Positions 7,987 through 16,194 of a stretch of DNA of 64,000 nt are shown one piece after another (the first letter of the stretch is position 1; each line of letters starts with the position of its first letter). Under the pieces are notes generated by a model, which made no database searches, was not told where the DNA came from, and worked only from the letters and a program-made list of their open reading frames with translations. Made by a program: the position numbers and the translations under genes. The stretch comes from Streptomyces sp. NBC_00457 (GTDB taxonomy: Bacteria; Actinomycetota; Actinomycetes; Streptomycetales; Streptomycetaceae), in contig NZ_CP107905.1 in NCBI RefSeq assembly GCF_036014015.1, positions 124,001 through 188,000 of the forward strand. The letters run 5' to 3'.

Positions 7987-8778
7987 ATGGCCGAGCTTGC
8001 AATCGTCGGAAGCCAGGATGTCGACGCCAGCGAGTGGCTGGACAACGCCAGAGAAGTCCAGCTGCCGACGCGCGACAGTTCGGTGAAGGCGACCGTCGGA
8101 ACCTTAAACGGGTACGAGCTGATCGTGATGCCCCGAAACAGTTCCGGACGCCCCGTTCCTCCGCATGCGATTGACTACCGAGCCAACATGGACGCGCTGT
8201 CACGGGCAGGCGTCCGGATGGTGCTCACCACGGCGATGGTCGGGACGCTGCGGCATTCGGTCCCGAACGGGAGCATGCTCGTCCTGGATCAGTTCATCGA
8301 CTTCACGAAGGACCGGCAGTTCACCTTCTTCTCGGATGACCGGTTCGGCTTCGCTGACATGACCGAGCCCTACTGCCCAAACCTGCGGGCACACATGATT
8401 CGTGCAGGAGAAAGCCTGGGGCTCCACATGGCCCCGCGGGGCTGCTGCGTGTGCGTCCCCGGGCCGAGGTTCGAAACCCGGGCCGAGGTGAGGATGTTCG
8501 CGCAGCTCGGCGGCGACGTCATCGGCCACACCAACGGGACCGACTGCATTATGGCGCGAGAGGCGGGCATGTGCTTCGCGACCTTCGCCGGCGTGATCAC
8601 GCTCGGCGCGGGTCTGTCGGACCACGACATGAGCGCGCACGACTGGCACGAACCGCGCAGGCAGCATGCCGCCCGGTTCAGGCAGATCGTGGCCGAGATG
8701 ACCCGGTCGCTGCGCGACAGCGGCTCCGATGCCCATGTGCACTGCCGTTGCGCCACGGCCGCGCCAATCGAGAAGTAG
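7987..8778 (+). CDS. Divergent MTAP/PNP-family nucleoside phosphorylase
   Basis: 263 aa of the 5'-methylthioadenosine / purine nucleoside phosphorylase family. Visible signatures: P-P-H-A-I-D-Y-R-A-N-M-D-A-L (the P-x-x-x-x-Y-R-A-N motif), L-V-L-D-Q-F-I-D-F-T-K-D-R, and V-P-G-P-R-F-E-T-R-A-E-V-R. The family splits nucleosides with phosphate into base and sugar-1-phosphate. The base-recognition region is unusual: the usual G-M-T-x-x-P-E reads G-H-T-N-G-T-D (about residues 179-185), and the Asp/Asn-bearing strand near 205-215 reads A-G-V-I-T-L-G-A-G. The substrate base is therefore probably not ordinary adenine, or the protein has a changed role. First gene of the operon; plus strand; good AGGAG. 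Confidence 0.8.
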   Translation: MAELAIVGSQDVDASEWLDNAREVQLPTRDSSVKATVGTLNGYELIVMPRNSSGRPVPPHAIDYRANMDALSRAGVRMVLTTAMVGTLRHSVPNGSMLVLDQFIDFTKDRQFTFFSDDRFGFADMTEPYCPNLRAHMIRAGESLGLHMAPRGCCVCVPGPRFETRAEVRMFAQLGGDVIGHTNGTDCIMAREAGMCFATFAGVITLGAGLSDHDMSAHDWHEPRRQHAARFRQIVAEMTRSLRDSGSDAHVHCRCATAAPIEK

Positions 8779-8880
8779 CCGGGATTCGTCCGATCGGCCA
8801 GGGAGAGAGCCAGGGCCTGGAGTAACCGCTCCGGGCCCTCGCCGCCTCGTTGGTGAAACGCTCATGCGCAGGGAATGGGA

Positions 8881-9540
8881 ATGATACGCACCCCTCATAT
8901 CGTGTGGGACTGGAACGGCACCTTACTCGGTGACGGCCGCATCATGATGCGATCGGTCATCGCGGCCTTCGCCTGTGCCGGCCTCCCTGCTGTCACCATC
9001 GAGGATCACCGCAAGCACTTCACGAGACCGATACCCACCTTCTTCGAAAGACTGGCGAAGCGTCCCCTGAGTGACGCCGACCACCGTGCTATCCAGCAGT
9101 TTTTCGAGGCCGCTTATCGGGAGCTGGCGGTCCATCTGACATTGTCGCCTCACGCCAGCGAGGTGCTTGAAAGGTGGGCGGCAGTCGGCCGGACGCAGTC
9201 TCTGCTGTCGATGCATCCCCACGAGAAACTGATTCCGGAGATTGAAAGGTACGGGATCAGTGACCGCTTCATACGCGTCGATGGTTACAAGGGCTACGGG
9301 GCGGACACAAAGGCAGAACACCTCAAGGCCCATCTTACCGCCCTCGGGGATCCTTCTCCCGATGACGTGATCTTGATCGGTGATACCGTTGACGACGTAC
9401 TGGCCGCGCAGAGCGCAGGGCTGAGATGTGTCATCTTCCATGACACATTAAATGCCCTACAGGACCTGCGCCAATTCGACCGTCTCACGGTGCCAGTCAT
9501 CCGGACCCTCCCGGAAATCCTCAAACACTTCGAGTGTTAG
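8881..9540 (+). CDS. HAD-superfamily phosphatase
   Basis: 219 aa haloacid-dehalogenase-fold hydrolase, probably removing phosphate from a sugar phosphate or nucleotide. Motif I is W-D-W-N-G-T-L-L-G-D, in which the first Asp is the nucleophile and the second acidic residue of the canonical D-x-D is Asn; this D-W-N-G-T variant is common in actinobacterial HADs. Motif II lies in Q-S-L-L-S-M-H, and motif IV is D-D-V-I-L-I-G-D-T-V-D-D-V near residue 160. I chose ATG 8881 because AGGGA at 8869-8873 is correctly spaced; ATG 8875 is in frame. In the operon it would provide the nucleotide-to-nucleoside step. Confidence 0.8.
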   Translation: MIRTPHIVWDWNGTLLGDGRIMMRSVIAAFACAGLPAVTIEDHRKHFTRPIPTFFERLAKRPLSDADHRAIQQFFEAAYRELAVHLTLSPHASEVLERWAAVGRTQSLLSMHPHEKLIPEIERYGISDRFIRVDGYKGYGADTKAEHLKAHLTALGDPSPDDVILIGDTVDDVLAAQSAGLRCVIFHDTLNALQDLRQFDRLTVPVIRTLPEILKHFEC

Positions 9541-9634
9541 CGAAGAGCCAGCACGACCGGCCAGAGATGAAACGACTTCAATCAGGTTCTACGCGGCGAG
9601 GGGCGGAAAATCAGTGGTTGCGAACGAGGATTCA

Positions 9635-10897
9635 GTGAACAGGGACGACGGGGGGCGGACCGCCGTAAGCTCGGTTGTCGTCACCGGATCTCAATCGGAA
9701 TCCCGCCCGTCATCCAAACTCCATGTGGCGCAGGTTCAGGCCGCCGTGGAGAGGGTGTCCCTGCGTGAGGGTCGCGGAGCCGGTCCGCTCTCCGCAGCCT
9801 TCCACCTCCTCGACATGTGCTCCAACCTGGAGAGGGCCGTCGACTGTCGTGACCTGTCAGCCGTGGGACTGTCGGTTGCCGGCCTTTACACGACGAGTTC
9901 GCGGATAGCCGATGTCTACGGAGTGACCCTCAAAAAGTCGTATCAGGACCTCGGTCACAATGCGACCATCAGTAAACTAATCGAAGACCGAAGGTCGGCA
10001 GGGAGAAACCAGAAGGCGGCAGCGCTCCTGACGCTAGCCAGGACGTCGTTGACCGACATCATGCGGAACATCGCTCTGTACGGCTACGGCTACGGAAGCG
10101 CCACGCAAGACGCCCTCAAGCCCCTGTCCGAGGTGGTAGCAGAATTCCAGATATCTCTGCTGGATATCGGCGTCTGCCTTGAGCTGGATCTCGCAGAAGT
10201 GCTTGAGAACGGTTTCCACGACCGCGCCCTCAACGCGTTCTCCGGAGGAGAGCACAACCCTAGGCATGCGGCGGCCGTGAAACAATTCGCCCCCATCGCT
10301 AACCGCACCTACTGCCCTTTCGCTGTCACAGCCAACCTGTGGGGCGCTCCCGAGTACGACCGATCGTTATCGGTGGCAGAACACATCAGGTCTTCCGTTG
10401 GGTTGCTCCATCACTTCACTCGCGCCGCTCTCCGTGAAAATCTGGACGGGTTCATCTACTCTTTCCCCGCCGACGGCTTCTGCCAGGACATGAATCAGCT
10501 GGGCGGCCTTCTCCGCACAGTCATCGAAACCTTGATGCAGTGCGACCAGGCAAAATCCCGGTCCCTCCAGGAGGAGGACTTCCTGAAGGACAAGTGGCGC
10601 TTCTCGTTTGACGGCGAGGACTACTTCGTACCGGTGTTCGCGCCTCTCTATGGCCCCGGCCACAACCGTTTCACCTACGAGGTGCGAGACAGGATCTTCA
10701 TCCTCCTACAGCCCAACAGCTCATTTCATCGCCGGATGGGAGGAAAGGGGCGTGAAATTCGAGGGCAGATACGGCAGCGATTCCGGGACGGATTCCAGCC
10801 GTACGACAATTCCAAGGAACCCGAACCCGGAAGATTCCTGCAGGCCGAGGACGGTCGCGCCGAATCACCGAAGTGGTATCAAGTAGACGAAGCATAG
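9635..10897 (+). CDS. Two-domain protein: helical domain plus YqcI/YcgG-type domain
   Basis: About 420 aa. The C-terminal ~200 residues look like the YqcI/YcgG family (PF08892): Y-C-P-F-A-V-T-A-N-L-W-G-A-P near its start, then W-R-F-S-F-D-G-E-D-Y-F-V-P-V-F and R-I-F-I-L-L-Q-P-N-S-S-F. As I recall, this family includes haem enzymes that N-hydroxylate guanidino or amino groups (for example DcsA in cycloserine biosynthesis), so an oxidative role is possible but unproven. The N-terminal ~200 residues are all-helical; one stretch (L-L-D-I-G-V-C-L-E-L-D-L-A-E-V-L-E-N) resembles MazG-like NTP pyrophosphatases, though a full metal-binding E-x-x-E set is not obvious. Start: GTG 9635 with GAGGA six bases ahead. 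Confidence 0.65.
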   Translation: MNRDDGGRTAVSSVVVTGSQSESRPSSKLHVAQVQAAVERVSLREGRGAGPLSAAFHLLDMCSNLERAVDCRDLSAVGLSVAGLYTTSSRIADVYGVTLKKSYQDLGHNATISKLIEDRRSAGRNQKAAALLTLARTSLTDIMRNIALYGYGYGSATQDALKPLSEVVAEFQISLLDIGVCLELDLAEVLENGFHDRALNAFSGGEHNPRHAAAVKQFAPIANRTYCPFAVTANLWGAPEYDRSLSVAEHIRSSVGLLHHFTRAALRENLDGFIYSFPADGFCQDMNQLGGLLRTVIETLMQCDQAKSRSLQEEDFLKDKWRFSFDGEDYFVPVFAPLYGPGHNRFTYEVRDRIFILLQPNSSFHRRMGGKGREIRGQIRQRFRDGFQPYDNSKEPEPGRFLQAEDGRAESPKWYQVDEA

Positions 10898-10914
10898 TTA
10901 GGACCACTGACACA

Positions 10915-11475
10915 GTGCGAAAAGTTCTATTCGCTAGCACGAATTCAATCAAGCTGGAAGAGGCCAAAGAGGTCATCCCTCAGATACATGGGATAGGTAT
11001 CGGAATAGACGAGATCCAGGCCCTGACCCCGGACGAAGTCGTCAGACACAAGCTAGAGCAGGTCCTCAAGCTGTCCTGGGACGATCCGGTGATAGTCGAA
11101 GACACGGGTTTGGAGATCGACTCCTGGAATTCACTTCCAGGTGCGCTCGTGAAATGGTTCGTCGACGGCATGGGGGCGCGCGAAATCGCGCGCTTGACCG
11201 CACTCAAAGGGGAAAACTGCGGAGCTGACGCCGTAAGCTCGGTCGGCGTTGGATACAACGGGGAGGTCCAGGTATGGACCGACCGCATCCGGGGGAAGAT
11301 CGTTGCTCCGCGTGGTGAATTGGGAGGCTGGACCCCCATATTTGAGGTCGAAGGGTCAGGAAAGACCCTGGCCGAGATGAGCTTCTCGGAGAGAATGTTC
11401 GTGACCATGCGCAGGCGGCCGCTGGAAAAAGCAAACGCGTGGCTGAACGAGAAGTTCGTAGCCTCGGACAGATAG
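10915..11475 (+). CDS. RdgB/ITPA (Ham1)-family NTP pyrophosphatase
   Basis: 186 aa. The family converts non-canonical purine NTPs (ITP, XTP and analogues) to NMP and pyrophosphate. Signatures: F-A-S-T-N-S-I-K-L-E-E-A (the S/T-x-N-x-x-K phosphate-binding motif), I-V-E-D-T-G-L-E-I-D-S-W (catalytic acidic pair), L-P-G-A-L-V-K-W-F, and G-W-T-P-I-F-E-V-E-G-S-G-K-T-L-A-E-M. Divergent from housekeeping RdgB, which suits a dedicated role on a modified nucleotide. I chose GTG 10915; a start at 10873 would overlap the previous gene by 25 nt. Neighbours on both sides are nucleoside enzymes. Confidence 0.8.
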   Translation: MRKVLFASTNSIKLEEAKEVIPQIHGIGIGIDEIQALTPDEVVRHKLEQVLKLSWDDPVIVEDTGLEIDSWNSLPGALVKWFVDGMGAREIARLTALKGENCGADAVSSVGVGYNGEVQVWTDRIRGKIVAPRGELGGWTPIFEVEGSGKTLAEMSFSERMFVTMRRRPLEKANAWLNEKFVASDR

Positions 11476-11542
11476 CCACCAGGAGCTCCTCGAAGCACGC
11501 GAAAAGATGAAGGACACCAGCTCTGGCAGGATGGAGAATGCA

Positions 11543-12505
11543 GTGACCTCAGAGCGCGTCCCCCTCGTGATAGACACCGACCCCGGCATAGATGACGCTT
11601 TCGCAATCACCCTGGCCGCCCGCAGTCCCTACGTGGACCTACGCGCCGTCACCACCGTGTTCGGGAACGCGGCCGTAGACCAGACCACGCGCAACGCCCT
11701 TAGAGTGCTTGCAATGTGCGGCCGCGACGACGTACGAGTGGCCAGGGGAGCCGAATGCCCACTCGTCTACCCGCACCCCCACTGCGCCGAATACGCCCAC
11801 GGCAAGGACGGCCTCGGAGGAGCATCAGAATCGCTTCCCGCCCCACAAGGGACCGAGCAGGCCCGCCCCGCCGTCGAAGTACTGGCCGGCGTCCTGAAAA
11901 CCGCACAGACACCCGTGACGATCGCGGCAATCGGGCCCATGACCAACATCGCTCTGCTCCTGGCCGTGTACCCCGAGCTCCGCTCCCGCATCGGCCGCCT
12001 CGTTGTGATGGGCGGGGCGGCATCAGGCGGCAACGTCACCGCGACAGCCGAATTCAACGTGTGGAGCGACCCCGAGGCAGCCCGACGCGTCCTGGTCGAA
12101 TCGGACGTGCCGACGACCCTGGTGCCCATCGACCTGACACACCGGGCCTGGGTGGACGACCGCTGGCTCAAGACTCTCGCCGCTTCCGGCCCCGCCGGTG
12201 CCTCCCTGGTCTCCGTCTCCACCCCCTACCGCACCCACTACCAGCGGGAACTCGGTGTGGACGGCCTCGTGCTGCATGATGCAGTCGCCGTAGCCGAGGC
12301 GATCTGGCCCGGCACGCTGAAGTGCCGACGGCTGGCGGTCGATGTCGTGTGCAACTCCCCGGCTGCACGCGGCGCTACCGTCATCGACACCCGCTCCGGA
12401 TACGACAACGAACGGACCGGACGCGAGATCGATGTGGCGCTCGACGCCGACATCGACACACTTCGCGACCTCCTCCTCGACAAGCTGAGCGGCGGCCTTT
12501 CCTAA
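11543..12505 (+). CDS. Inosine/uridine-preferring nucleoside hydrolase family
   Basis: 320 aa nucleoside N-ribohydrolase. The calcium-binding, catalytic N-terminal motif is intact (L-V-I-D-T-D-P-G-I-D-D-A), as are E-F-N-V-W-S-D-P-E-A-A and the C-terminal L-H-D-A-V-A-V-A, which supplies the other catalytic Asp/His region. It releases a free base and ribose. Start: GTG 11543 with GGAG six bases upstream; ATG 11507 and ATG 11531 are in-frame alternatives. Having both a phosphorylase and a hydrolase for N-glycosidic bonds in one operon is redundant for simple salvage and suggests two different substrates. Confidence 0.85.
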   Translation: MTSERVPLVIDTDPGIDDAFAITLAARSPYVDLRAVTTVFGNAAVDQTTRNALRVLAMCGRDDVRVARGAECPLVYPHPHCAEYAHGKDGLGGASESLPAPQGTEQARPAVEVLAGVLKTAQTPVTIAAIGPMTNIALLLAVYPELRSRIGRLVVMGGAASGGNVTATAEFNVWSDPEAARRVLVESDVPTTLVPIDLTHRAWVDDRWLKTLAASGPAGASLVSVSTPYRTHYQRELGVDGLVLHDAVAVAEAIWPGTLKCRRLAVDVVCNSPAARGATVIDTRSGYDNERTGREIDVALDADIDTLRDLLLDKLSGGLS

Positions 12506-12717
12506 CCGCCCACACACGCACTGACCCGGCTATCCAGGGACACCCACCTGGCTGTGGCCCCACGCGGCCACTGTCGGCCCGCATCGTTCCAATCGCTTCG
12601 GTCGAGGCACCTGTACAGCCCTCAGCCGCCTCCGCTACGTTGATGATCAGAATCGGGCTCGTCGACGCGTTGGTGGCTGGGTGGCGCGTCTCCTCGACGT
12701 GCCCGATGGAGACATCA

Positions 12718-13968
12718 GTGTCCTACCGCTCTCTGCTGCGTGTAGCAGGCGTCGGCTTCTTCCCCCTGGGATTCCTAGCCCGCCTGCCGTACGCGACATC
12801 AGCCCTTTCCACCCTCATCCTGCTCCAGGCAGCAACCCACAGCTACGCCTTCGCCGGACTCGCCAGCGCGGCCCAGAGCATCGCCATCGCCATCGGCGGC
12901 CCGCTCGTCGGGGCCCTCGCCGACCGGTACGGTCACCGGACCGTCGGAGCTGTGGCCGCGATCGCCAACTTCGCCGCCTGGGCCGCCCTACTGGCCGCGA
13001 CCCACGGCAGCCGGGAAAGCATGTTCGCCGCGGCCGCTCTCGTCGGCCTGACCCAGCCTCAGGTCGGCCCCCTCGTCCGGGTGCACTGGTCACGACTGGT
13101 GCAGTCCCGCAACAAGCACCACCTGTTGTCCGCGGCTCTGTCCTACGAGGCATCCGCCGATGAACTGAGCTTCGTCGCCGGCCCCGCGTTCGTCGGGCTG
13201 CTCGCAGCGGTCAGCCCCCTCGCACCCGCCATCGTGACGATGGCTCTGATCGCAACGAGCACCCTCCCCTTCGCCCTGATCTACGCCCACCGCACCACCC
13301 ACCAGCAGCCCTCGGGACAGCAGGACAAGCCGCACCTGCCACGCCGTCCGCTGGCCGTCATGTTCCTGGCGATGGTCGCCATGGGAGCGATCTTCGGCGC
13401 CGTCCAGACGGCCGTCACCGTGTACGCCGACACGACCGACGAGCCCGGCGCCGCGGGTCTCCTGTACGCCGAGTTCGGCATCGGCAGCGCCCTGGCCGGC
13501 TTCGCCTGCGCCTGGCTCCCGCAGCGGTTCTCCCTGCGCGCCCGCTACGTCTGCTTCGCCGCGGCACTCTTCGTCGGCATGATGGTCCTCTTCTTCGGCA
13601 CGCAACTGGCCTCCCTGCCCGCAGCCGTCGCGTTGGCGAGCTTCACCGTCGCTCCCTACATGATCAGCCTGTACGCGTTGACCGAACGGCTCGCCCCCGC
13701 AGAACGGGCCGCGGTCGCCATGACCATCCTGTGCGCCGGAGGCCCCCTCGGCACAGCCGCCGGACAAGCCGTCTCCGGCGGCCTTGCAGAAACTCACGGC
13801 GTCGAAGGTGCCCTCCTGGTCGTTCTCATCGTCGCAACGGGAGCACTCCTACTCGCACTTGCGGCATTCCTGGCCGACCGCCAGCGCAACATCTGGATCA
13901 TCGACGCTATCCCCGCGAAGAACCTGGTGGCTCAAGAATCTTCCGAACAGCCGCAGAACGCCCATTGA
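12718..13968 (+). CDS. MFS transporter, 12 TM
   Basis: 416 aa major-facilitator protein with about twelve hydrophobic spans and the loop 2-3 signature G-A-L-A-D-R-Y-G-H-R. It resembles small-molecule exporters such as those of nucleoside and other antibiotic clusters. Start: GTG 12718 with GGAG at 12708-12711, the same spacing used by the nucleoside hydrolase gene; ATG 12706 is in frame. Last gene of the operon, about 210 bases after the hydrolase, followed by a strong hairpin. Likely exports the operon's product or protects the cell from it; uptake cannot be excluded. Confidence 0.85.
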   Translation: MSYRSLLRVAGVGFFPLGFLARLPYATSALSTLILLQAATHSYAFAGLASAAQSIAIAIGGPLVGALADRYGHRTVGAVAAIANFAAWAALLAATHGSRESMFAAAALVGLTQPQVGPLVRVHWSRLVQSRNKHHLLSAALSYEASADELSFVAGPAFVGLLAAVSPLAPAIVTMALIATSTLPFALIYAHRTTHQQPSGQQDKPHLPRRPLAVMFLAMVAMGAIFGAVQTAVTVYADTTDEPGAAGLLYAEFGIGSALAGFACAWLPQRFSLRARYVCFAAALFVGMMVLFFGTQLASLPAAVALASFTVAPYMISLYALTERLAPAERAAVAMTILCAGGPLGTAAGQAVSGGLAETHGVEGALLVVLIVATGALLLALAAFLADRQRNIWIIDAIPAKNLVAQESSEQPQNAH

Positions 13969-13999
13969 GCGCCGGGTGACACCTCTCAAGTGCCGTGGT

Positions 14000-14033
14000 G
14001 CATGCGGTCGGCGAATCTATGCCGACCGCATGC
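14000..14033 (+). terminator. Strong hairpin ending the nucleoside operon
   Basis: Perfect 13-bp stem: GCATGCGGTCGGC (14000-14012) and GCCGACCGCATGC (14021-14033) around an 8-nt loop GAATCTAT, 31 bases after the transporter stop. A second small hairpin (GCCC-TTGC-GGGC) follows at once. There is no U-tract, as is usual in high-GC actinomycetes. The remaining bases of the 13969-14270 gap hold nothing else I recognise. Confidence 0.8.
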
Positions 14034-14270
14034 GCCCTTGCGGGCTTCCCACCTTCACGGGGGGGGTGACTCGAGGTCCGGGGAATTGGACACGCGCCTG
14101 AGACTGGCGGGCTTGACCCAGCGTGAGACACCGCTTGAAGTAGCAGGTCACGGGAACACGCATCGGACGCGAGTTGCGAGATCCTACACTCAGCCTAAAA
14201 GCACCACCGGCACCAGGCACCTTCACCGTATCCATCCGCCACGACAGCCGCTGTTGGTGTGCGGCTGCAC

Positions 14271-15080
14271 TCATCCCTTGGCGCCTTCCACAGCGGCATC
14301 GCGGGCGCGGATGCCGGCGGTGCGGTGGTGCTCTCTCCGGCTGGGCAGAGCGGGGTTGAAGACGGGGGCGGCGCGGCGGGTCCAGGGCGGGGTGGCGTCG
14401 AGGATGAAGGTGACGCGGTCGGCGAAGCGGGGCTCGGGGACGGGGATTTCGACGCCGGGGTGGCGGCGCTGGCCACGGGTGACGGCTTGGGCGACGTAGT
14501 TGGTGATGGCGTCGGCGCGGTGGGTGCGGCGGCGCTCGCCGGGGGCGGTGAGGTGACTGAGTATGCGCAGGACGGTGTGGACGCTGGCGTCGAAGGTGAA
14601 GTGGTGCAGGGGCGGGACTCCGGTGACGGTGAGGGTGTCGGAGTCGGTGGCCGCGTCGAGGCCGGTCTGGTCGTACCAGAAGGCAGCGGCGTGAGCTTCG
14701 CCGCGGGCGTGGTGGTGCAGGGAGAGGCAGTAAGCGGCGGGGGTGTTGCCGGCGCCGGCGGCGTACTGCCACCAGAATCGGGCCCCGTCGTCGACGCCGG
14801 CGAGGTGGAGTGCGCAGCCCAGCAGCCAGGCGCCGGAGGGTTCGGGGAGCTGGTCGGTGAGGAACTCCAGCGCGCCGGGGGCGACGGTGGTGACGACGAT
14901 TTCGCAGAGGTCATCAAGATGCCGGGTGGCGGCGTGGTCGCCGGCCGCGTCCTCGGGCAGCGGGGCTTGTTCGGGGTCGGGATCGAGATACGGGGTGTCC
15001 TCGTAGGCGACGGTGTCGGCGGGGACGCGGGGGTGGTGGTGGAGGCGGGCGCGGGCGAGGAGGGCGTCGACGGGGGTCAT
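14271..15080 (-). CDS. Hypothetical protein, last gene of regulatory trio
   Basis: 269 aa beginning M-T-P-V-D-A-L-L-A-R-A. Largely helical, with W-L-L-G-C-A-L-H-L-A-G-V-D-D-G-A-R-F-W-W and S-L-H-H-H-A-R-G-E-A, which reads like helical-repeat (TPR/Sel1-like) sequence. It starts 11 bases after the stop of the HTH gene. The pair 'sigma-like HTH protein plus this helical partner' recurs in Streptomyces genomes; I know no assigned function. The longer frame to 15683 covers the neighbour in another frame and is not real. Confidence 0.7.
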   Translation of the reverse strand: MTPVDALLARARLHHHPRVPADTVAYEDTPYLDPDPEQAPLPEDAAGDHAATRHLDDLCEIVVTTVAPGALEFLTDQLPEPSGAWLLGCALHLAGVDDGARFWWQYAAGAGNTPAAYCLSLHHHARGEAHAAAFWYDQTGLDAATDSDTLTVTGVPPLHHFTFDASVHTVLRILSHLTAPGERRRTHRADAITNYVAQAVTRGQRRHPGVEIPVPEPRFADRVTFILDATPPWTRRAAPVFNPALPSRREHHRTAGIRARDAAVEGAKG

Positions 15081-15091
15081 GGCGGCTGGGT

Positions 15092-15979
15092 TCACTCCCG
15101 GGTGCTGGGTGGGCTGAGCAGGCATTCGAGGGCGGCGCGGGCGTGGTGGTCCACGGCGCGGGCGATGGCGGGGCTCAGGCCGAGGATGTCGGGGATCTGG
15201 TGGTCGGGCATCTCGCACAGGTAGCGCAGCACCGCCACGTCCATCTGGTCGTGCGGGAGCCGGCCGATCGCATCGAAGAGATCGACAAGTTCGCTCAGGA
15301 CGACCAGGTGGTCGGGCGCCGCGTCGTGGACCTCGGCGGTGGAGAAGACCGCGGTGCGCAGGTCGGGGGCGCCGTCGGGGCGACGGTGGGCGCGCGCCAT
15401 GACGCGTGAGCGCAGCAGGTGCCAGGCGTAGCGGTTGATGTTCTCGCTGGTGGCGGCCTGACTCCAGCACAGCCACAGGATGTCGAAGGTCTCCGCCACC
15501 ACCCAGCGGGCGCGGTGTTCGGTGAGCAGGAAGGCGCGCGCGTAGGCGGTGTAGGTGTCGGCCACCGCCTCGGTGAACGCCTGGTGGGCTATCGGCGGGG
15601 CCTCCGGCTGCACAGCGACCTGCTCGATGCACTGTGCGATCCAGCCGGGCGGCTTCTCCGCCTCGCGTGCCGCCGCGCTCCACAGCCGGCGCATCGGCTG
15701 CACAGGCAGCCCCAACGCGCGGATCACACTGAAAGTGATCTCCCAGGCAGGGTAGTAGCCGTTGCCGCGCAGCAGTTCGCTGATACGGGTCTTGGAATAG
15801 CCGGAGCGGTCGACCAGGTCGCCCAGGGTCAGGCCACTGGCAAAGAGGAAGCCACGCACCGGCTCGAGCCAGGCCCGGTGCGACAGACCCGCATCCTCGG
15901 AGATCGGGGCCGGCTTGCGGCCCCGCTTGCCGTAGGCCTCCGGCGGGGGCGGCTCGCCGGCGTCGGGGGACCAGATCAT
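15092..15979 (-). CDS. XRE/sigma-like helix-turn-helix regulator
   Basis: 295 aa. An N-terminal HTH is visible in L-T-L-G-D-L-V-D-R-S-G-Y-S-K-T-R-I-S-E-L-L-R. The C-terminal part has a sigma-region-4-like pattern (L-P-H-D-Q-M-D-V-A-V-L-R-Y-L-C-E-M-P-D). Cytoplasmic DNA-binding regulator; targets unknown. Its ATG overlaps the stop of the small membrane protein gene by 4 nt (15976-15979), so all three genes form one coupled unit. Confidence 0.75.
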   Translation of the reverse strand: MIWSPDAGEPPPPEAYGKRGRKPAPISEDAGLSHRAWLEPVRGFLFASGLTLGDLVDRSGYSKTRISELLRGNGYYPAWEITFSVIRALGLPVQPMRRLWSAAAREAEKPPGWIAQCIEQVAVQPEAPPIAHQAFTEAVADTYTAYARAFLLTEHRARWVVAETFDILWLCWSQAATSENINRYAWHLLRSRVMARAHRRPDGAPDLRTAVFSTAEVHDAAPDHLVVLSELVDLFDAIGRLPHDQMDVAVLRYLCEMPDHQIPDILGLSPAIARAVDHHARAALECLLSPPSTRE

Positions 15980-16194
15980 CGGGGCGGCTCCTGTCCGCCG
16001 CCTGCTGCGGCGGGCCCTGCGGGAGACCCGGACCCGTCAGGCGCGGTCAGGGCCTGAACGATCTGCTGCACGAGCAGGCCCAAGGACGGGAGCAGAGCGG
16101 CCACGGCCGCGACCTGTCCCAGCACGGTCATCACCGTGCTCCACGTGAGGACCGCCACCAGAACAGCAACGGTCACCACCTTCTTACTCGACAT
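15976..16194 (-). CDS. Small membrane protein, first gene of trio
   Basis: 72 aa: M-S-S-K-K followed by one long or two short hydrophobic segments (T-V-A-V-L-V-A-V-L-T-W and V-A-A-V-A-A-L-L-P-S-L-G-L-L), then a Gly/Pro/Ala tail. Likely anchored in the membrane or exported. Coupled to the HTH regulator by ATGA, so it could act as an anti-regulator or surface sensor; this is inferred from the arrangement only. Confidence 0.65.
   Translation of the reverse strand: MSSKKVVTVAVLVAVLTWSTVMTVLGQVAAVAALLPSLGLLVQQIVQALTAPDGSGSPAGPAAAGGGQEPPR

Noticed and set aside
14271..15683. 470-aa minus-strand ORF
   Set aside because: The part beyond 15080 overlaps the HTH regulator in another frame; only 14271-15080 is kept.
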